Source: CAMDBL01 sp964498125 (GTDB lineage Bacteria; Pseudomonadota; Alphaproteobacteria; Rhizobiales; Hyphomicrobiaceae). From it: 64,000 nucleotides of DNA. Within the stretch, counting starts at the first letter, position 1; the number at the start of each line of letters is the position of its first letter. The notes under the pieces are model-generated. The model saw only the letters and a program-made list of their open reading frames with translations. It searched no databases and was not told the origin of the DNA. Location: the NCBI GenBank assembly GCA_964498125.1, contig CAZCGE010000134.1, positions 62,001-126,000 of the forward strand, given 5' to 3'. The position numbers and the translations under genes are program-made. Shown piece after piece: positions 24,689-34,105 of the stretch.

Positions 24689-25028
24689 GGTTCCAGATCC
24701 TTTTTTCGCTTCAATGCGAGATCGAGGTCGGACTTCGGCGTCTTCTGCGTCTTCTTGATGAAGCCGAGCAGCACGACAATCTCGCTCTCATGCTCGCAAA
24801 ATATGACTCGCGCGATGCGCCGCGACGGCAGACTGCTGCGAACTTCAAACAGGCCCTTGCCGAGACTGCGGGAGAGCGGCATGCCGACCGGCCAGCGCCA
24901 CTGGACGCGCATGAGATCTTGTCCGATAGCGCGGCGATCATCCTCGGGCAGCTCTCTGAGCCAACGCGAACCGGCTCATTGCCGGATTCGGTCTGAAAGA
25001 ACACCAGATCGATCTTGTCGGCTGCCAT
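24685..25028 (-). pseudogene. HigB/Gp49-family toxin, frameshifted
   Basis: The toxin reads in two frames. From the ATG at 25028 it gives MAADKIDLVFFQTESGNEPVR, the normal family start. At 24964-24965 one base is missing; the other frame then continues WLRELPEDDRRAIGQDL, MRVQWRWPVGMPLSRSLGKG, LFEVRSSLPSRRIARVIF and FIKKTQKTPKSDLDLA, the normal remainder. Restoring one base would give about 114 residues, the usual length. HigB toxins cut mRNA on the ribosome. Either the toxin has been inactivated in place or the base is a sequencing error. Confidence 0.82.
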
Positions 25029-25161
25029 TCAACACCGATCCGCATCGCATGTATCACAAAAGATACATCAACTCAAGTGCACGTCGCATCGGCCCCGCAA
25101 AGGCTGGCATTTCGGATCACAGGACATTGCCACCGCCAGCCCCCGCCTGCCGGGCACATCT

Positions 25162-26058
25162 TCACCCCAGCTTCAGCCGCGTCCTCTCACCCAGATACCA
25201 GTCGAGCATCTCCTCGCCGTTCATGTGCACGACGCCAGGAAAGCGGTTGATATAGTCGTAGACCGCCTCGAGGTGCTTGATGCGGTGCGGCTGGCCCGAG
25301 ATGTAGGGGTGGATGGCGATCGCCATCACGCGCGGCCGCTCGGCGCCTTCCTGGTAGAGTCGGTCGAAATAGTCGATGCAGCGCTCGGTCCAGTAGCGCG
25401 ACTCGTGGTGGTGGACGATCATGGTCGGGATATCGTTGAGCTCCACGGTGTAGGGCAGCGTCACCAGCGGTCCGTTGCCGGTCGAGATCATCGACGGCTC
25501 GTCATCCCAGACCCAGTCGCCAATGTATTTGACGCCATGCTTGGCGAGCAGCTCTGGCGTCTCCAGCGTTTGCGTCAGGCCGGGCCCGAGCCAGCCGACC
25601 GGCCGCTTGCCGCAGAATGTCTCGAGCACCTGCTGGGCCTGCTTGATCATGCCCTCCTGGTCCTCGATCTTGTGGATCGGGCCCTGCTCGTAGGCGTGCC
25701 CCATGAACTCCCAGCCGGCGGACTTGGCTTCTTGCGCCACCCGCGCGTAGTCCTCGACGACGCGCGCATTGATCGACAGCGTTGGGCGGATCGCGAGCTT
25801 CTTGTACAGGTCGAAGAAGCGCCAGACGCCGACGCGCATGCCGTACTCGTGCCAGCTCCAGTTGGCGACGTCGGGCAGCAGCGCTTGCCCGAACGGCGGC
25901 GGTATGATCTGCCGCGCCATCGGGTTCTTGATGTCCCAGACTTCCAGGTTGACGATCGACCAGACGATGATCCGGCCGTTGCCCGGCAGCTTCAATTTCG
26001 GCCGGTCGACGATCGCCGAATAGGGCGCGCGCTCGCGCGGAAGCATCGGCTTGCTCAT
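25162..26058 (-). CDS. Polysaccharide deacetylase-family hydrolase
   Basis: A 298-residue protein from MSKPMLPRERAPY, preceded by a strong GGAGG. It is a NodB-homology (carbohydrate esterase 4) protein of the non-secreted PuuE/allantoinase-like group: RIIVWSIVNLEVWD, the WEFMGHAYEQGPI segment with a metal-ligand His, GWLGPGLTQTLETPELLAKHG, and AIHPYISGQPHRI with the second catalytic region. These act on amides such as allantoin or on N-acetyl groups. No signal peptide is present. It stands alone between two unrelated genes, so the substrate is open. Confidence 0.82.
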   Translation of the reverse strand: MSKPMLPRERAPYSAIVDRPKLKLPGNGRIIVWSIVNLEVWDIKNPMARQIIPPPFGQALLPDVANWSWHEYGMRVGVWRFFDLYKKLAIRPTLSINARVVEDYARVAQEAKSAGWEFMGHAYEQGPIHKIEDQEGMIKQAQQVLETFCGKRPVGWLGPGLTQTLETPELLAKHGVKYIGDWVWDDEPSMISTGNGPLVTLPYTVELNDIPTMIVHHHESRYWTERCIDYFDRLYQEGAERPRVMAIAIHPYISGQPHRIKHLEAVYDYINRFPGVVHMNGEEMLDWYLGERTRLKLG

Positions 26059-26223
26059 GGAGGTCCTCCGGGAAATGTCGGCTGCCCACGGCCAGGGGGC
26101 CGTCGGTACCCCTGCAAGATCGATTGGCCTGTGGCAGATTGTCAACCGAAGGTTCAGGGGCCGAGGTTCAGAAGCGGAGAGACAAAGCCCTTCGCTTGCC
26201 GCGGCCCCGGTGCGCAATTGCGA

Positions 26224-27612
26224 TCAGCCGGCATGCACCGATCGCGATCCCAGGCGGCGCAGGAGATCTTGCACTTCTCCGGCGGGAACGGGTTTGCTGA
26301 ACAGATAGCCCTGCACTTCCGTGCAGCCTTCCGCCTGCAGACGGCGCAATTGCTCCTCGGTCTCGACGCCTTCCGCCGTGGTCGACATGCCCAGGCCCTT
26401 GGCCAATCCAACCACCGCCTGAATGATCGTTAGCGCGCTGCGCGATTGCCCGAGGTTGCTGACGAAGGAGCGATCGAGCTTGATCTTGTCGAAGGGTATG
26501 CTGAGCAGATAGCTGATGCTGGAGTACCCGGTGCCGAAATCGTCCATTGCGACCCTGATTCCGAGTTCGCGCAAGCGATTGAGCATGCCGACGGTCGAGC
26601 CCGCTGTTTCCAGCAGCACCGATTCTGTGATCTCGAGTTCCAACCGGTCTGCCGGCAAGCCCGAGGCATCGAGCGCGGCCATCACGTCGAGTTCCAGCCA
26701 GCGAGCGCGAAACTGCGCCGGCGAGACGTTGATGGCGACGCGTAACCCTGCCGGCCAGTGCATGGCCTCGATGCACCCCTGCTTCAACACCCAGGCGCCG
26801 ATGGTGCCCATCAGACTGATGTCCTCGGCTACAGCTAAGAAGTCCAGCGGCGAGACCAGCCCCCGCTGCGGGTGCCGCCAGCGCAACAGGGCCTCGAACC
26901 CGGTGACCGCGCGTGTGGTGGCATCGATCACCGGCTGGTAGTGCAATTCGAATTGATCGCGAACAACCGCCTCCTGCAAATCGATCTCCAGACGGCGGCG
27001 CGCCTGCATTTTCCTGTCCATGCCCTCTTCGAACAGGCGAAAGGCGCCGCGCCCCTCGGATTTGGCCCGGGATAGGGCAAGGTTGGCATTGCGCAGCAGG
27101 ACATCCCCGTCCGTTCCGTCAGCCGGCGCCAAGGCAATACCGATACTGGTGCCGACAAGGACCTGGTGGCCATCGACCTCATGCGGCTTGGACAGGTCTT
27201 CGATCAGCCGTGCCGCCAGCGCCGTTGCCCCCTCGGGCTGTTTGGCCAAGACCTGAATGACGGCGAATTCGTCGCTGCCCATGCGCGCCACGACATCGGT
27301 CTTGCGCAGGCTTCCCTTCAGCCTTTGGCCAACCGCCTGTAGCAGCTTATCGCCAGCCGCCAGACCCAGCGTATCGTTGATTTGGCTGAAGCGATCGATA
27401 TCGAGGCAAAGCAGCCCGAACTGATCGCCCCGTTCCACCCGGTTCAAAGCGATGCCCAGTTCCTCGTGAAACCTGTGGCGGTTGGTGAGCCCTGTCAGGA
27501 GGTCGTGATGGGCAAGGTGTGCAATTTGTTGCCGAAGCAACTGCTCATCGATGCCGGCCGCGCGCCGGTCGTGCTTGCCGGCGAAATTTGGCGATTGGCG
27601 CGATTGTGTCAT
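26224..27612 (-). CDS. Bifunctional GGDEF/EAL cyclic-di-GMP protein
   Basis: A 462-residue cytoplasmic protein with no membrane or PAS region. The GGDEF domain (about 33-195) has HHDLLTGLTNRHRF and a degenerate active site, GSDEF at 112-116, so cyclase activity is doubtful. The EAL domain (about 205-455) keeps FEALLRWRHP, the catalytic segments INVSPAQF, LELEITESV, DDFGTGYSS and KLDRSFV, AEGVETEEQ and EVQGYLFSKP, so it should be an active phosphodiesterase breaking down cyclic-di-GMP. The leading 30 residues have no sensor I recognise. Confidence 0.9.
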   Translation of the reverse strand: MTQSRQSPNFAGKHDRRAAGIDEQLLRQQIAHLAHHDLLTGLTNRHRFHEELGIALNRVERGDQFGLLCLDIDRFSQINDTLGLAAGDKLLQAVGQRLKGSLRKTDVVARMGSDEFAVIQVLAKQPEGATALAARLIEDLSKPHEVDGHQVLVGTSIGIALAPADGTDGDVLLRNANLALSRAKSEGRGAFRLFEEGMDRKMQARRRLEIDLQEAVVRDQFELHYQPVIDATTRAVTGFEALLRWRHPQRGLVSPLDFLAVAEDISLMGTIGAWVLKQGCIEAMHWPAGLRVAINVSPAQFRARWLELDVMAALDASGLPADRLELEITESVLLETAGSTVGMLNRLRELGIRVAMDDFGTGYSSISYLLSIPFDKIKLDRSFVSNLGQSRSALTIIQAVVGLAKGLGMSTTAEGVETEEQLRRLQAEGCTEVQGYLFSKPVPAGEVQDLLRRLGSRSVHAG

Positions 27613-27817
27613 GGCCCATGCCTCGAGCTAGCGATGGTTGGAAATGATCGCCGTGGACATGCGCCATTGTGCCAATGGAAGGCTTTCGCCAACCTGTTGG
27701 CGCGCCCTCACGCCCGCCTCACGCCCGGGCCCCACAACCGCCCCATATAACTTTCGTGCGCCGCAAGCCGACCCGGTGTAGAATTTCGGCAAAATTGCCT
27801 TTGGGAGAACGACGTAG

Positions 27818-28804
27818 ATGCGCAAACTGGCGCCTGCTCTTGTGAGCCTTGGTCTGCTGCTGACCACCTGGACTTCGGCGGAGGCACAGACGTTCCCATC
27901 CAAGAACGTCCGGCTGATCCTGCCCTACGGCGCGGGTTCGGCCACCGACATTACCGCCCGCATTCTGGCCGATGCGCTGCGCACCCAATGGGGCCACGGC
28001 GTCGTGATCGAGAACAAGCCCGGCGCGTTCGGCATCCTGGCCATCGAGGAAATGGCCCGCGCCAAGCCCGACGGGCACACACTGATGTTCGGCAACGTCT
28101 CGACCAACGCCATCACGCCCAACGTCTACCGCAGCAAGATGAAGATCGACTTCGAGAAAGAGGTCGTCACCATCACCAAGGTCTATGACCTGTTCTCGTT
28201 CTTCATTATCACGCCGGTTGGCAATCTGCCGCCGACGACAATGAAGGAATTTGTGGCCTATGCCAAAGCCAACTCCGGCAAGCTGCGCTTCACCGTGCCG
28301 GGCGTTGCGAGCTATCCGCACTACGACCAGGAAATGCTGCAGATCAAGGAGGGCTTCGAGGCGCAGCACGTGACTGCCAAGTCCGGCGGCGCGGGTATGC
28401 TGCAGGACATCATGTCCGGCGATGTGCATTACGGTTTCGTCAATGCGGCCACCGCGGTCGGCGTGATCAGGGCCGGCCAGGTGCGGGCGCTGGCCTACAA
28501 GGGGCCGACGCGCCATCCTCAGTTGCCCGATGTGCCGACCATGGCGGAAGCCGGATATCCCGATTTCGGCAGCTCGAACTGGGCCAGCGTGTTGGCCCCG
28601 ATGGCGACACCGCGCGAAATACTGGAGCTGATCCGCAAGTCGTTCGCCGATGCCGCGGCCACGACGCTGGTCAAGGAGGCGTTCGACAAGCAACAGGTCT
28701 ACATCGATATCTCGCCGTCTCTGGATGCCGCCAAGGCCTTCCATGACAAGGAAGTCGCGCGCTGGAAAAAAATCGCGGCGGAATCGAAGATCCAGCCGCA
28801 ATGA
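27818..28804 (+). CDS. tctC: Tripartite tricarboxylate transporter receptor
   Basis: A 328-residue periplasmic Bug/TctC receptor with a signal peptide (MRKLAPALVSLGLLLTTWTS, cleaved after AEAQ) and GGGAG upstream. Family segments include KNVRLILPYGAGSATDITAR, VIENKPGAFGILAIEEMA, GHTLMFGNVSTNAI, LRFTVPGVASYPHYDQEML and DVPTMAEAGYPDFG. It captures a carboxylate substrate and hands it to the tctB-tctA membrane pair immediately downstream. Gene order C-B-A and tight spacing make this the one complete transporter of its class in the window. Confidence 0.88.
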   Translation: MRKLAPALVSLGLLLTTWTSAEAQTFPSKNVRLILPYGAGSATDITARILADALRTQWGHGVVIENKPGAFGILAIEEMARAKPDGHTLMFGNVSTNAITPNVYRSKMKIDFEKEVVTITKVYDLFSFFIITPVGNLPPTTMKEFVAYAKANSGKLRFTVPGVASYPHYDQEMLQIKEGFEAQHVTAKSGGAGMLQDIMSGDVHYGFVNAATAVGVIRAGQVRALAYKGPTRHPQLPDVPTMAEAGYPDFGSSNWASVLAPMATPREILELIRKSFADAAATTLVKEAFDKQQVYIDISPSLDAAKAFHDKEVARWKKIAAESKIQPQ

Positions 28805-28841
28805 GCGGCTTGCCGCGCCGCACGCGCGCCCAGGAGGAGTG

Positions 28842-29375
28842 ATGGCCGAGGATGGATTGGGCGTTGACGGCGCCCGCGCGCAACCAGCGCGTCGAGCGAC
28901 GCCGGGCCTGCTAGATATCCTGCTGCGCGCCGACGTGCTGGCGGGCCTCTTGTTCATGGCCATGGGCGCGTTGGGGCTTTACCTCGCCCGCAATCTCGAT
29001 ATCGGCACGGCCATACACATGGGTACCGCCTATGTGCCGCGGCTGGTCTGTTTTGCACTGCTCGGGCTCGGCCTGGCGATAACGCTCGGCGGACTGCTGC
29101 AAAAGTCAGCCGGGCGGATCGGCGGCGACGAGGAGCCGATCTCGTGGCGATCGCTGATCCTGGTCCCGACCGCCGTTTTTGTTTTTGGCTTCGCCGTGGA
29201 GCGGATCGGACTGGTCCTGGCGATCTTGCTGGCAGTCGGCGTCGCCGGCACGGCGGCCAGCGGGCAAAAGCCCCTCGGCGTCGTGGCCGCGGCAGCCTTC
29301 CTCGTCCTGCTCTGCGTATCAATTTTCGTCTGGGGTCTCGGCCTGCCGTTCTCCATCTGGCTGCCGGATTACTGA
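28842..29375 (+). CDS. tctB: Tripartite tricarboxylate transporter small membrane subunit
   Basis: A 177-residue protein with four predicted membrane helices: about residues 29-50 (VLAGLLFMAMGALGLYLA), 66-85, 105-123 and 140-170. The pattern and the RYVPR-like segment (TAYVPRLVCFALLGLGL) match the TctB family. AGGAGG precedes the ATG. It forms the transport complex with TctA and is needed for sodium- or proton-coupled uptake. The stop is one base from the tctA start. Confidence 0.85.
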   Translation: MAEDGLGVDGARAQPARRATPGLLDILLRADVLAGLLFMAMGALGLYLARNLDIGTAIHMGTAYVPRLVCFALLGLGLAITLGGLLQKSAGRIGGDEEPISWRSLILVPTAVFVFGFAVERIGLVLAILLAVGVAGTAASGQKPLGVVAAAAFLVLLCVSIFVWGLGLPFSIWLPDY

Positions 29376-29376
29376 C

Positions 29377-30888
29377 ATGGACCTCATCGGCAATCTCGCC
29401 ACGGGCTTTGCGGCAGCCCTGTCGCCGGCCAATCTGTTTTTTGCGCTGATCGGCTGCCTGGTCGGCACCTGCATCGGCGTGCTGCCCGGCATTGGCCCGG
29501 TGGCGACAGTGGCGATGCTGCTACCGCTGACATTTCATCTCGATCCGCTCGCCGGCCTGATCATGCTGTCGGGCATTTTCTATGGCGCGCAATACGGTGG
29601 CTCGACCACGGCGATCCTCGTCAACCTGCCCGGCGAGACCTCCTCGGTCGTCACCTGCATCGACGGCTATCAGATGGCGCGGCAGGGTCGGGCCGGCGTG
29701 GCGCTGGCGGTGGCCGCACTCGGCTCGTTCTTTGCCGGCACCCTCGCCACGCTGATCATTGCGCTGGCCGCCCCGCCGCTGTCCTATGTCGGCCGCTCAT
29801 TCGGTGCGCCGGAGTATTTCGCGCTGATGCTGTTTGGCTTGATTGCTGCTGTGGCGCTGGCACACGGCTCGGTGCTGAAGGCCATAGCCATGATTTTCCT
29901 TGGCCTGCTGCTCGGCCTGGTCGGCACCGATCCCAGCACCGGCAATGGCCGTTTCTCCTTTGACATTCCCGTATTGGCCGATGGCATCGGCTTCGTGCCG
30001 CTGGCGATCGGCGTGTTCGGCATCGGCGAGATCATATCCAACCTGAAACGCGGCACATCGACGACAGAGCGCTCGATTCTGGCCGAGAAGATCACCGGAC
30101 TTTGGCCGACGCCGAGCGATCTTCGCCGCTGCTGGCCAGCCTGGATCCGAGGTGCGTCGCTGGGTTCCCTGCTCGGCGTACTGCCCGGCGGCGGGGCGAC
30201 ATTATCGGCGTTCGCCAGCTACGTGCTGGAAAAGCGCATCTCGCGCCACCCCGAGGAGTTCGGCAACGGAGCGATCGAGGGGGTCGCCGGGCCTGAAGCC
30301 GCCAACAACGCCGGCGCACAGACGTCGTTCATCCCCATGCTGACGCTCGGCATACCAGGCAATGCCGTGATGGCGCTGATGATCGGCGCCTTGACGATCC
30401 ACGGCATCCAGCCGGGCCCTCTCGTCATGAAGGAGCGACCAGACCTGTTCTGGGGTCTCATTGTCAGCATGTGGATCGGCAATCTGATGCTGCTGATCAT
30501 CAATCTTCCGCTGATCGGCATCTGGGTGCGGCTGCTGCAGGTGCCGTATCACTATCTCTATCTCGCCATCCTGGTGTTCTGCGGTATCGGCGTGTACGCC
30601 GTCAACAATTCAGCCTTCGAGGTGATGCTGGCGGCCGGCTTCGGCGTGCTCGGCTACTGGCTGCGCGTGCTCAAATGCGAAGCAGCCCCCATGCTGTTGG
30701 GCTTCATCCTGGGCCCATTGCTGGAGGAGCATCTGCGCCGCTCCATGCTGATCGCGACCGGTGATCCGCTGATCTTCTTTCAGCGCCCGGTGAGCCTCGG
30801 CCTGATGCTGGCCTCCATGGCCCTGCTGATCATGCTGGCCTTGCCATCGGCACGGCGCACCCGTGCGGCGGCGTTCAAGGCGGAGTAG
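29377..30888 (+). CDS. tctA: Tripartite tricarboxylate transporter large membrane subunit
   Basis: A 503-residue polytopic membrane protein with about 12 helices, the channel-forming subunit. Typical TctA segments: IGVLPGIGPVATVAMLLPLT, MLSGIFYGAQYGGSTTAILVNLPGE (split at about 65-89), LGVLPGGGATLSAFASYVLEK, GVAGPEAANNAGAQTSFIP, LTLGIPGNAVMALMIGAL and GFILGPLLEEHLRRSML. It is the third gene of the tctCBA operon. The downstream spacer holds repeat copy 3. Confidence 0.9.
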   Translation: MDLIGNLATGFAAALSPANLFFALIGCLVGTCIGVLPGIGPVATVAMLLPLTFHLDPLAGLIMLSGIFYGAQYGGSTTAILVNLPGETSSVVTCIDGYQMARQGRAGVALAVAALGSFFAGTLATLIIALAAPPLSYVGRSFGAPEYFALMLFGLIAAVALAHGSVLKAIAMIFLGLLLGLVGTDPSTGNGRFSFDIPVLADGIGFVPLAIGVFGIGEIISNLKRGTSTTERSILAEKITGLWPTPSDLRRCWPAWIRGASLGSLLGVLPGGGATLSAFASYVLEKRISRHPEEFGNGAIEGVAGPEAANNAGAQTSFIPMLTLGIPGNAVMALMIGALTIHGIQPGPLVMKERPDLFWGLIVSMWIGNLMLLIINLPLIGIWVRLLQVPYHYLYLAILVFCGIGVYAVNNSAFEVMLAAGFGVLGYWLRVLKCEAAPMLLGFILGPLLEEHLRRSMLIATGDPLIFFQRPVSLGLMLASMALLIMLALPSARRTRAAAFKAE

Positions 30889-30939
30889 GCGCGGACGAGG
30901 TCGGACCCGTCACGGCGAAGCCATGCTCCATATGGACGG

Positions 30940-31128
30940 GTCTGAAACGAAAGAAACGCGCCAAGACCTCGGTGCCGGGCAAACTTCCCAGGTCCGCCTA
31001 CGCATCTTCCTCTACCTTTTACGCGTTACGTTATAACATTACATCGCAGTAGGCAGGGGCTGCAATGGCATCGGCGGGCGACGGCTTTCGTCATCGAGGG
31101 TCAGCGCAGCTGGTGTTTGGCTGACCCC
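30940..31128 (+). repeat. 189-bp dispersed repeat, copy 3
   Basis: Third copy, about 13 kb from the others. The centre differs more (TACGTTATAACATT) but the ends are conserved. The right end forms a clean stem, GGGTCAGC with GCTGACCC, around a 14-nt loop. It fills the gap between the tctA end and the end of the convergent histidine kinase gene. Confidence 0.88.
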
Positions 31129-31144
31129 ATGCTCCGCACAATCA

Positions 31145-32557
31145 TTACAGCGGCACCGAGATCACCGCGCGCAGGCCGCCCATGGAGCTGGTGCCCAGCG
31201 TGATATCGCCGCCATGGCTCTTGGCGATGTCGCGGGCAATGGCCAGACCCAGGCCGGTGTTGCCCTTGTCCTGGTTGCGGGCATCGTCGAGGCGGTAGAA
31301 CGGCCTGAACACGTTGTCGCGCTCACCGGCCGGGATACCCGGCCCATTGTCGTCCACCTCGACACGAAGCCACGGCCCCTCTGTAGCCGCTCGGATGACC
31401 ACTCGTTCTCCGAAGCGGCAGGCGTTGCTGACGAGGTTGGTGACGGCCCTCTTGAATGCATTGCGTTTCAGCGGCAGCACCAGATCGGTCATGCGACGGC
31501 GCATCTTGAGTTCAATCTGGGTGTCATAAATATGCGCCTCGATGTGGACCTCCTCGAGGAGCTGGCGCAAGCTCGCGGGCCGCGCCTCCTCGCCTCCGTC
31601 ACCCTTGGCGAATGCCAGATAATCCTCCAGCATTTGCTGCATCTCACCGATATCGGAGCGCAGCGACTTGACCCCGGGACTGTCGTCGAGCATTTCCAAC
31701 TCGAGCTTGAAGCGCGTCAAAACCGTGCGCAAGTCGTGACTGACGCCGGCCAGCATCGTCGTGCGCTGTTCGACGTGGGTGGTGATGCGATCGCGCATCT
31801 CCAAAAACGCCTGCGCCGCCTGCCGCACCTCGCGCGCCCCACGCGGGCGGAAATCCTCCGGGATCGGACGTCCCTTGCCGAACTCGTCGGCCGCCTCGGC
31901 CAGCCGCAGGATCGGCTTGATCTGATTGCGCAGGAAAAGAATGGCGACGGTCAACAGGATCACCGACGTGCCTACCATCCACAGCAAGAAGATATAGCTG
32001 TTGGAGGGATAGGTCTGGCTGCGCGTGGCCACGAAGCGCAGCACGGCATTATCGACGCGCACGCGAATTTCCACGTGGCGACTTTCTCCGACCGTATCGA
32101 GCCAGAACGGCCGATTGACGTGCCGCTGGATCTCATTTTGCAGGGCCCGGTCGAGAAGGGCGAAGAACGGCCGCGGCAGAGGCGCCGGCAGATCGCCTGC
32201 CGGCAGCACCTGCATCGACAAATTGAGCCTGTCCCGCGCCATCTCGATCAGGCGATTGTAGTCGGATTTCTCGTTGGCCACATAGAGGTCGACCAGTGCG
32301 GCGATGTTGCGCGCGGTCGCCTCCGACAGCCGGTGCGTCACGCGCTGCCAGTGGCTCTCCATGAAAGAGAAGGCGATGACGCCCTCGAGAACGACGATCG
32401 GCGCGATGATGATGATCAGGGCACGGGCATAGAGTCCCTTGGGCAGAAGCTCGGCGCCCAGACGAGACAGCCGCTCACGAATCCAGGCAAGCCGATTCTT
32501 CAGCGTCGGCCACATGGCCGCGCGCGGCTCTGCTGTCTCTTGTGGGACCACCGCCAT
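31145..32557 (-). CDS. EnvZ-like membrane sensor histidine kinase
   Basis: A 470-residue kinase with two membrane helices (about 45-68 and 190-210) around a periplasmic sensor of about 120 residues, then a HAMP domain (RNQIKPILRLAEAADEFGKG), HisKA with the phosphorylated His in AGVSHDLRTVLTRFKLE, and a HATPase domain (NLVSNACRFGE, DDNGPGIP, GNTGLGLAIARDI, GGLRAVISVPL). It should phosphorylate the OmpR-type regulator encoded 53 bp upstream. Third gene of a MarR / regulator / kinase operon. It converges with tctA and repeat copy 3. Confidence 0.9.
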   Translation of the reverse strand: MAVVPQETAEPRAAMWPTLKNRLAWIRERLSRLGAELLPKGLYARALIIIIAPIVVLEGVIAFSFMESHWQRVTHRLSEATARNIAALVDLYVANEKSDYNRLIEMARDRLNLSMQVLPAGDLPAPLPRPFFALLDRALQNEIQRHVNRPFWLDTVGESRHVEIRVRVDNAVLRFVATRSQTYPSNSYIFLLWMVGTSVILLTVAILFLRNQIKPILRLAEAADEFGKGRPIPEDFRPRGAREVRQAAQAFLEMRDRITTHVEQRTTMLAGVSHDLRTVLTRFKLELEMLDDSPGVKSLRSDIGEMQQMLEDYLAFAKGDGGEEARPASLRQLLEEVHIEAHIYDTQIELKMRRRMTDLVLPLKRNAFKRAVTNLVSNACRFGERVVIRAATEGPWLRVEVDDNGPGIPAGERDNVFRPFYRLDDARNQDKGNTGLGLAIARDIAKSHGGDITLGTSSMGGLRAVISVPL

Positions 32558-32610
32558 CTGGTTTCTTCGTGCCTTTCGATCGTCTGCTGTGCCGCCGCCG
32601 GCGCCAGACC

Positions 32611-33339
32611 TCAGTCCGTATATAGAATATAGCCCTTTCCGCGCACCGTCTGCAGATAGACTGGATTGGATGGATCGGCCTCGATCTTGCGTCGCAGCCG
32701 GTTGATCTGCACGTCGATCGCACGCTCGCTGCCCGTGGATTCATCGGCCGCCAGATCCTGGCGTGGCACCGGCAGCCCCCGGCGTTGTGCGAACTGGCGC
32801 AGCAAATCGCGCTCGCGCTCGGTCAGCTTGATGCTTTCCTCGCCACGTTTCAATTCGCCACGGCCAATGTGAAACATATAATCGCCCATGCGCACCTCTT
32901 CGGGTGGCTCCTGCGAGGCTGCCAGTCCGCGGCGCATGATATTGCGCAGCCTGAGGAGGAGTTCGCGCGGCTCGAACGGTTTGGCCACGTAGTCCTCGAC
33001 ACCGATCTCGAGTCCGGCGATGCGCTCCTCCGGTTCCGAACGCGCCGTCAGCATGCAGATCGGGATGGCTGTTTCGGCCTTCAGCTCGCGGGCAAAATCC
33101 AGGCCGCTCTGTCCCGGCATCATGACGTCGAGCAACACCAAATCGAAGCTCAAACCACGCATGGCCGCTCGCGCCGCCGCCGTATCGCCGGCCGAGGTGA
33201 CGCGGAACCCTTGCCGCACGAGGTAACTGGCCAGCAGGTCGCGAATCTTGTGATCGTCATCCACGACGAGGATATGCGGCGCATCATCGGGCAGAGGTTG
33301 GAGCACCTGGCGGCCGCTTGGCGTCATCGACGTGGACAT
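32611..33339 (-). CDS. OmpR-family response regulator, PetR-like
   Basis: A 242-residue regulator started at MSTSMTPSGRQ, with GGAGG placed before it. The receiver domain has the acidic pair in VVDDDH, the phosphoryl Asp71 (LLDVMMPG) and Lys in YVAKPFEP; the winged helix (about 150-240) ends INRLRRKIEADPSNPVYLQTV. Arrangement with the preceding MarR gene mirrors petP-petR of Rhodobacter, a pair known to affect cytochrome bc1 and respiration. Here a kinase gene follows too, so this is a full two-component system plus a MarR regulator. Confidence 0.9.
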   Translation of the reverse strand: MSTSMTPSGRQVLQPLPDDAPHILVVDDDHKIRDLLASYLVRQGFRVTSAGDTAAARAAMRGLSFDLVLLDVMMPGQSGLDFARELKAETAIPICMLTARSEPEERIAGLEIGVEDYVAKPFEPRELLLRLRNIMRRGLAASQEPPEEVRMGDYMFHIGRGELKRGEESIKLTERERDLLRQFAQRRGLPVPRQDLAADESTGSERAIDVQINRLRRKIEADPSNPVYLQTVRGKGYILYTD

Positions 33340-33358
33340 TGTGATCCTCCAATTCGCG

Positions 33359-33916
33359 TCACGTCGCACTGTCGCGCGCCGGCCCGGTCGCACGCAAAAG
33401 TTGCAATACTCTGCCCCGTTCCTCGGGCGCAATCAGGCCGAAGAGAAAGCGCTCGGCCGGGGCCTGGGCGGAAGGTCCGAGAGCGGCCATGGCCTCGGCG
33501 ACTCGCCCCGTCTGCAGTGCCATGAGCTCGCGAGCGAGTTCCGATCCCTTCAGCGTCACGTGCAACTGACGTTCGCGCCGGTCGGAAACGCCCGCAAGTT
33601 GCACGATATGATCTTCGTCAACAAGTTGCTTCAGCACCCGAGCCAGGCTCTGTTTGGTGATCTTCAGGATATCAAGCAAATCGGCCACCCGGATACCCGG
33701 ATTGCGGCTGACGAAGTGCAGCACCCGATGATGCGCGCGGCCGAAGCCAAACTTGGCCAGAACGGCGTCCGCATCGCCGGTGAAATCACGATAGGCAAAG
33801 TACAACAGCTCGACCAGTGTCACCAGCTGCGGGTCTGGTCCGGCACGACCTTGTGGCGGCTGCGGGCGGCTCTCGCGGGGGCCGGCTTCGGACGCCTCTG
33901 GATTTACGTCAGTCAT
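33359..33916 (-). CDS. MarR-family regulator, PetP-like
   Basis: A 185-residue protein with a disordered N-terminal tail of about 28 residues. The MarR winged helix has FGRAHHRVLHFVSRNPGIRV, ADLLDILKITKQSLARVLKQL (recognition region) and the wing SDRRERQLHVTLKGSELARE. The gene heads the operon with the response regulator (19 bp downstream) and kinase. It is divergent from ilvE over a 189-bp shared region, a common alphaproteobacterial arrangement. Confidence 0.88.
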   Translation of the reverse strand: MTDVNPEASEAGPRESRPQPPQGRAGPDPQLVTLVELLYFAYRDFTGDADAVLAKFGFGRAHHRVLHFVSRNPGIRVADLLDILKITKQSLARVLKQLVDEDHIVQLAGVSDRRERQLHVTLKGSELARELMALQTGRVAEAMAALGPSAQAPAERFLFGLIAPEERGRVLQLLRATGPARDSAT

Positions 33917-34105
33917 GTTGACTTATTTGGAGCCGATCGCTACTCGTGGCAAGACGTTTCCTGGCGACATTTGCGGTGTCGGCCGGCCTTGGCCTGCACC
34001 AGGGGGGTCGCCTTCGGTGGCAGAAGTGTGGCCGCGCTCGTTTGTATCCGAGCGCCAAGTTTTTTGCAGCATGCCTCGCCACACACCCTTAATGGGAGGA
34101 TCAAC

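Noticed and set aside
31214..32632. A long open frame antisense to the sensor kinase
   Set aside because: Shadow of the kinase gene; no recognisable motif, and the opposite strand has full kinase domains.
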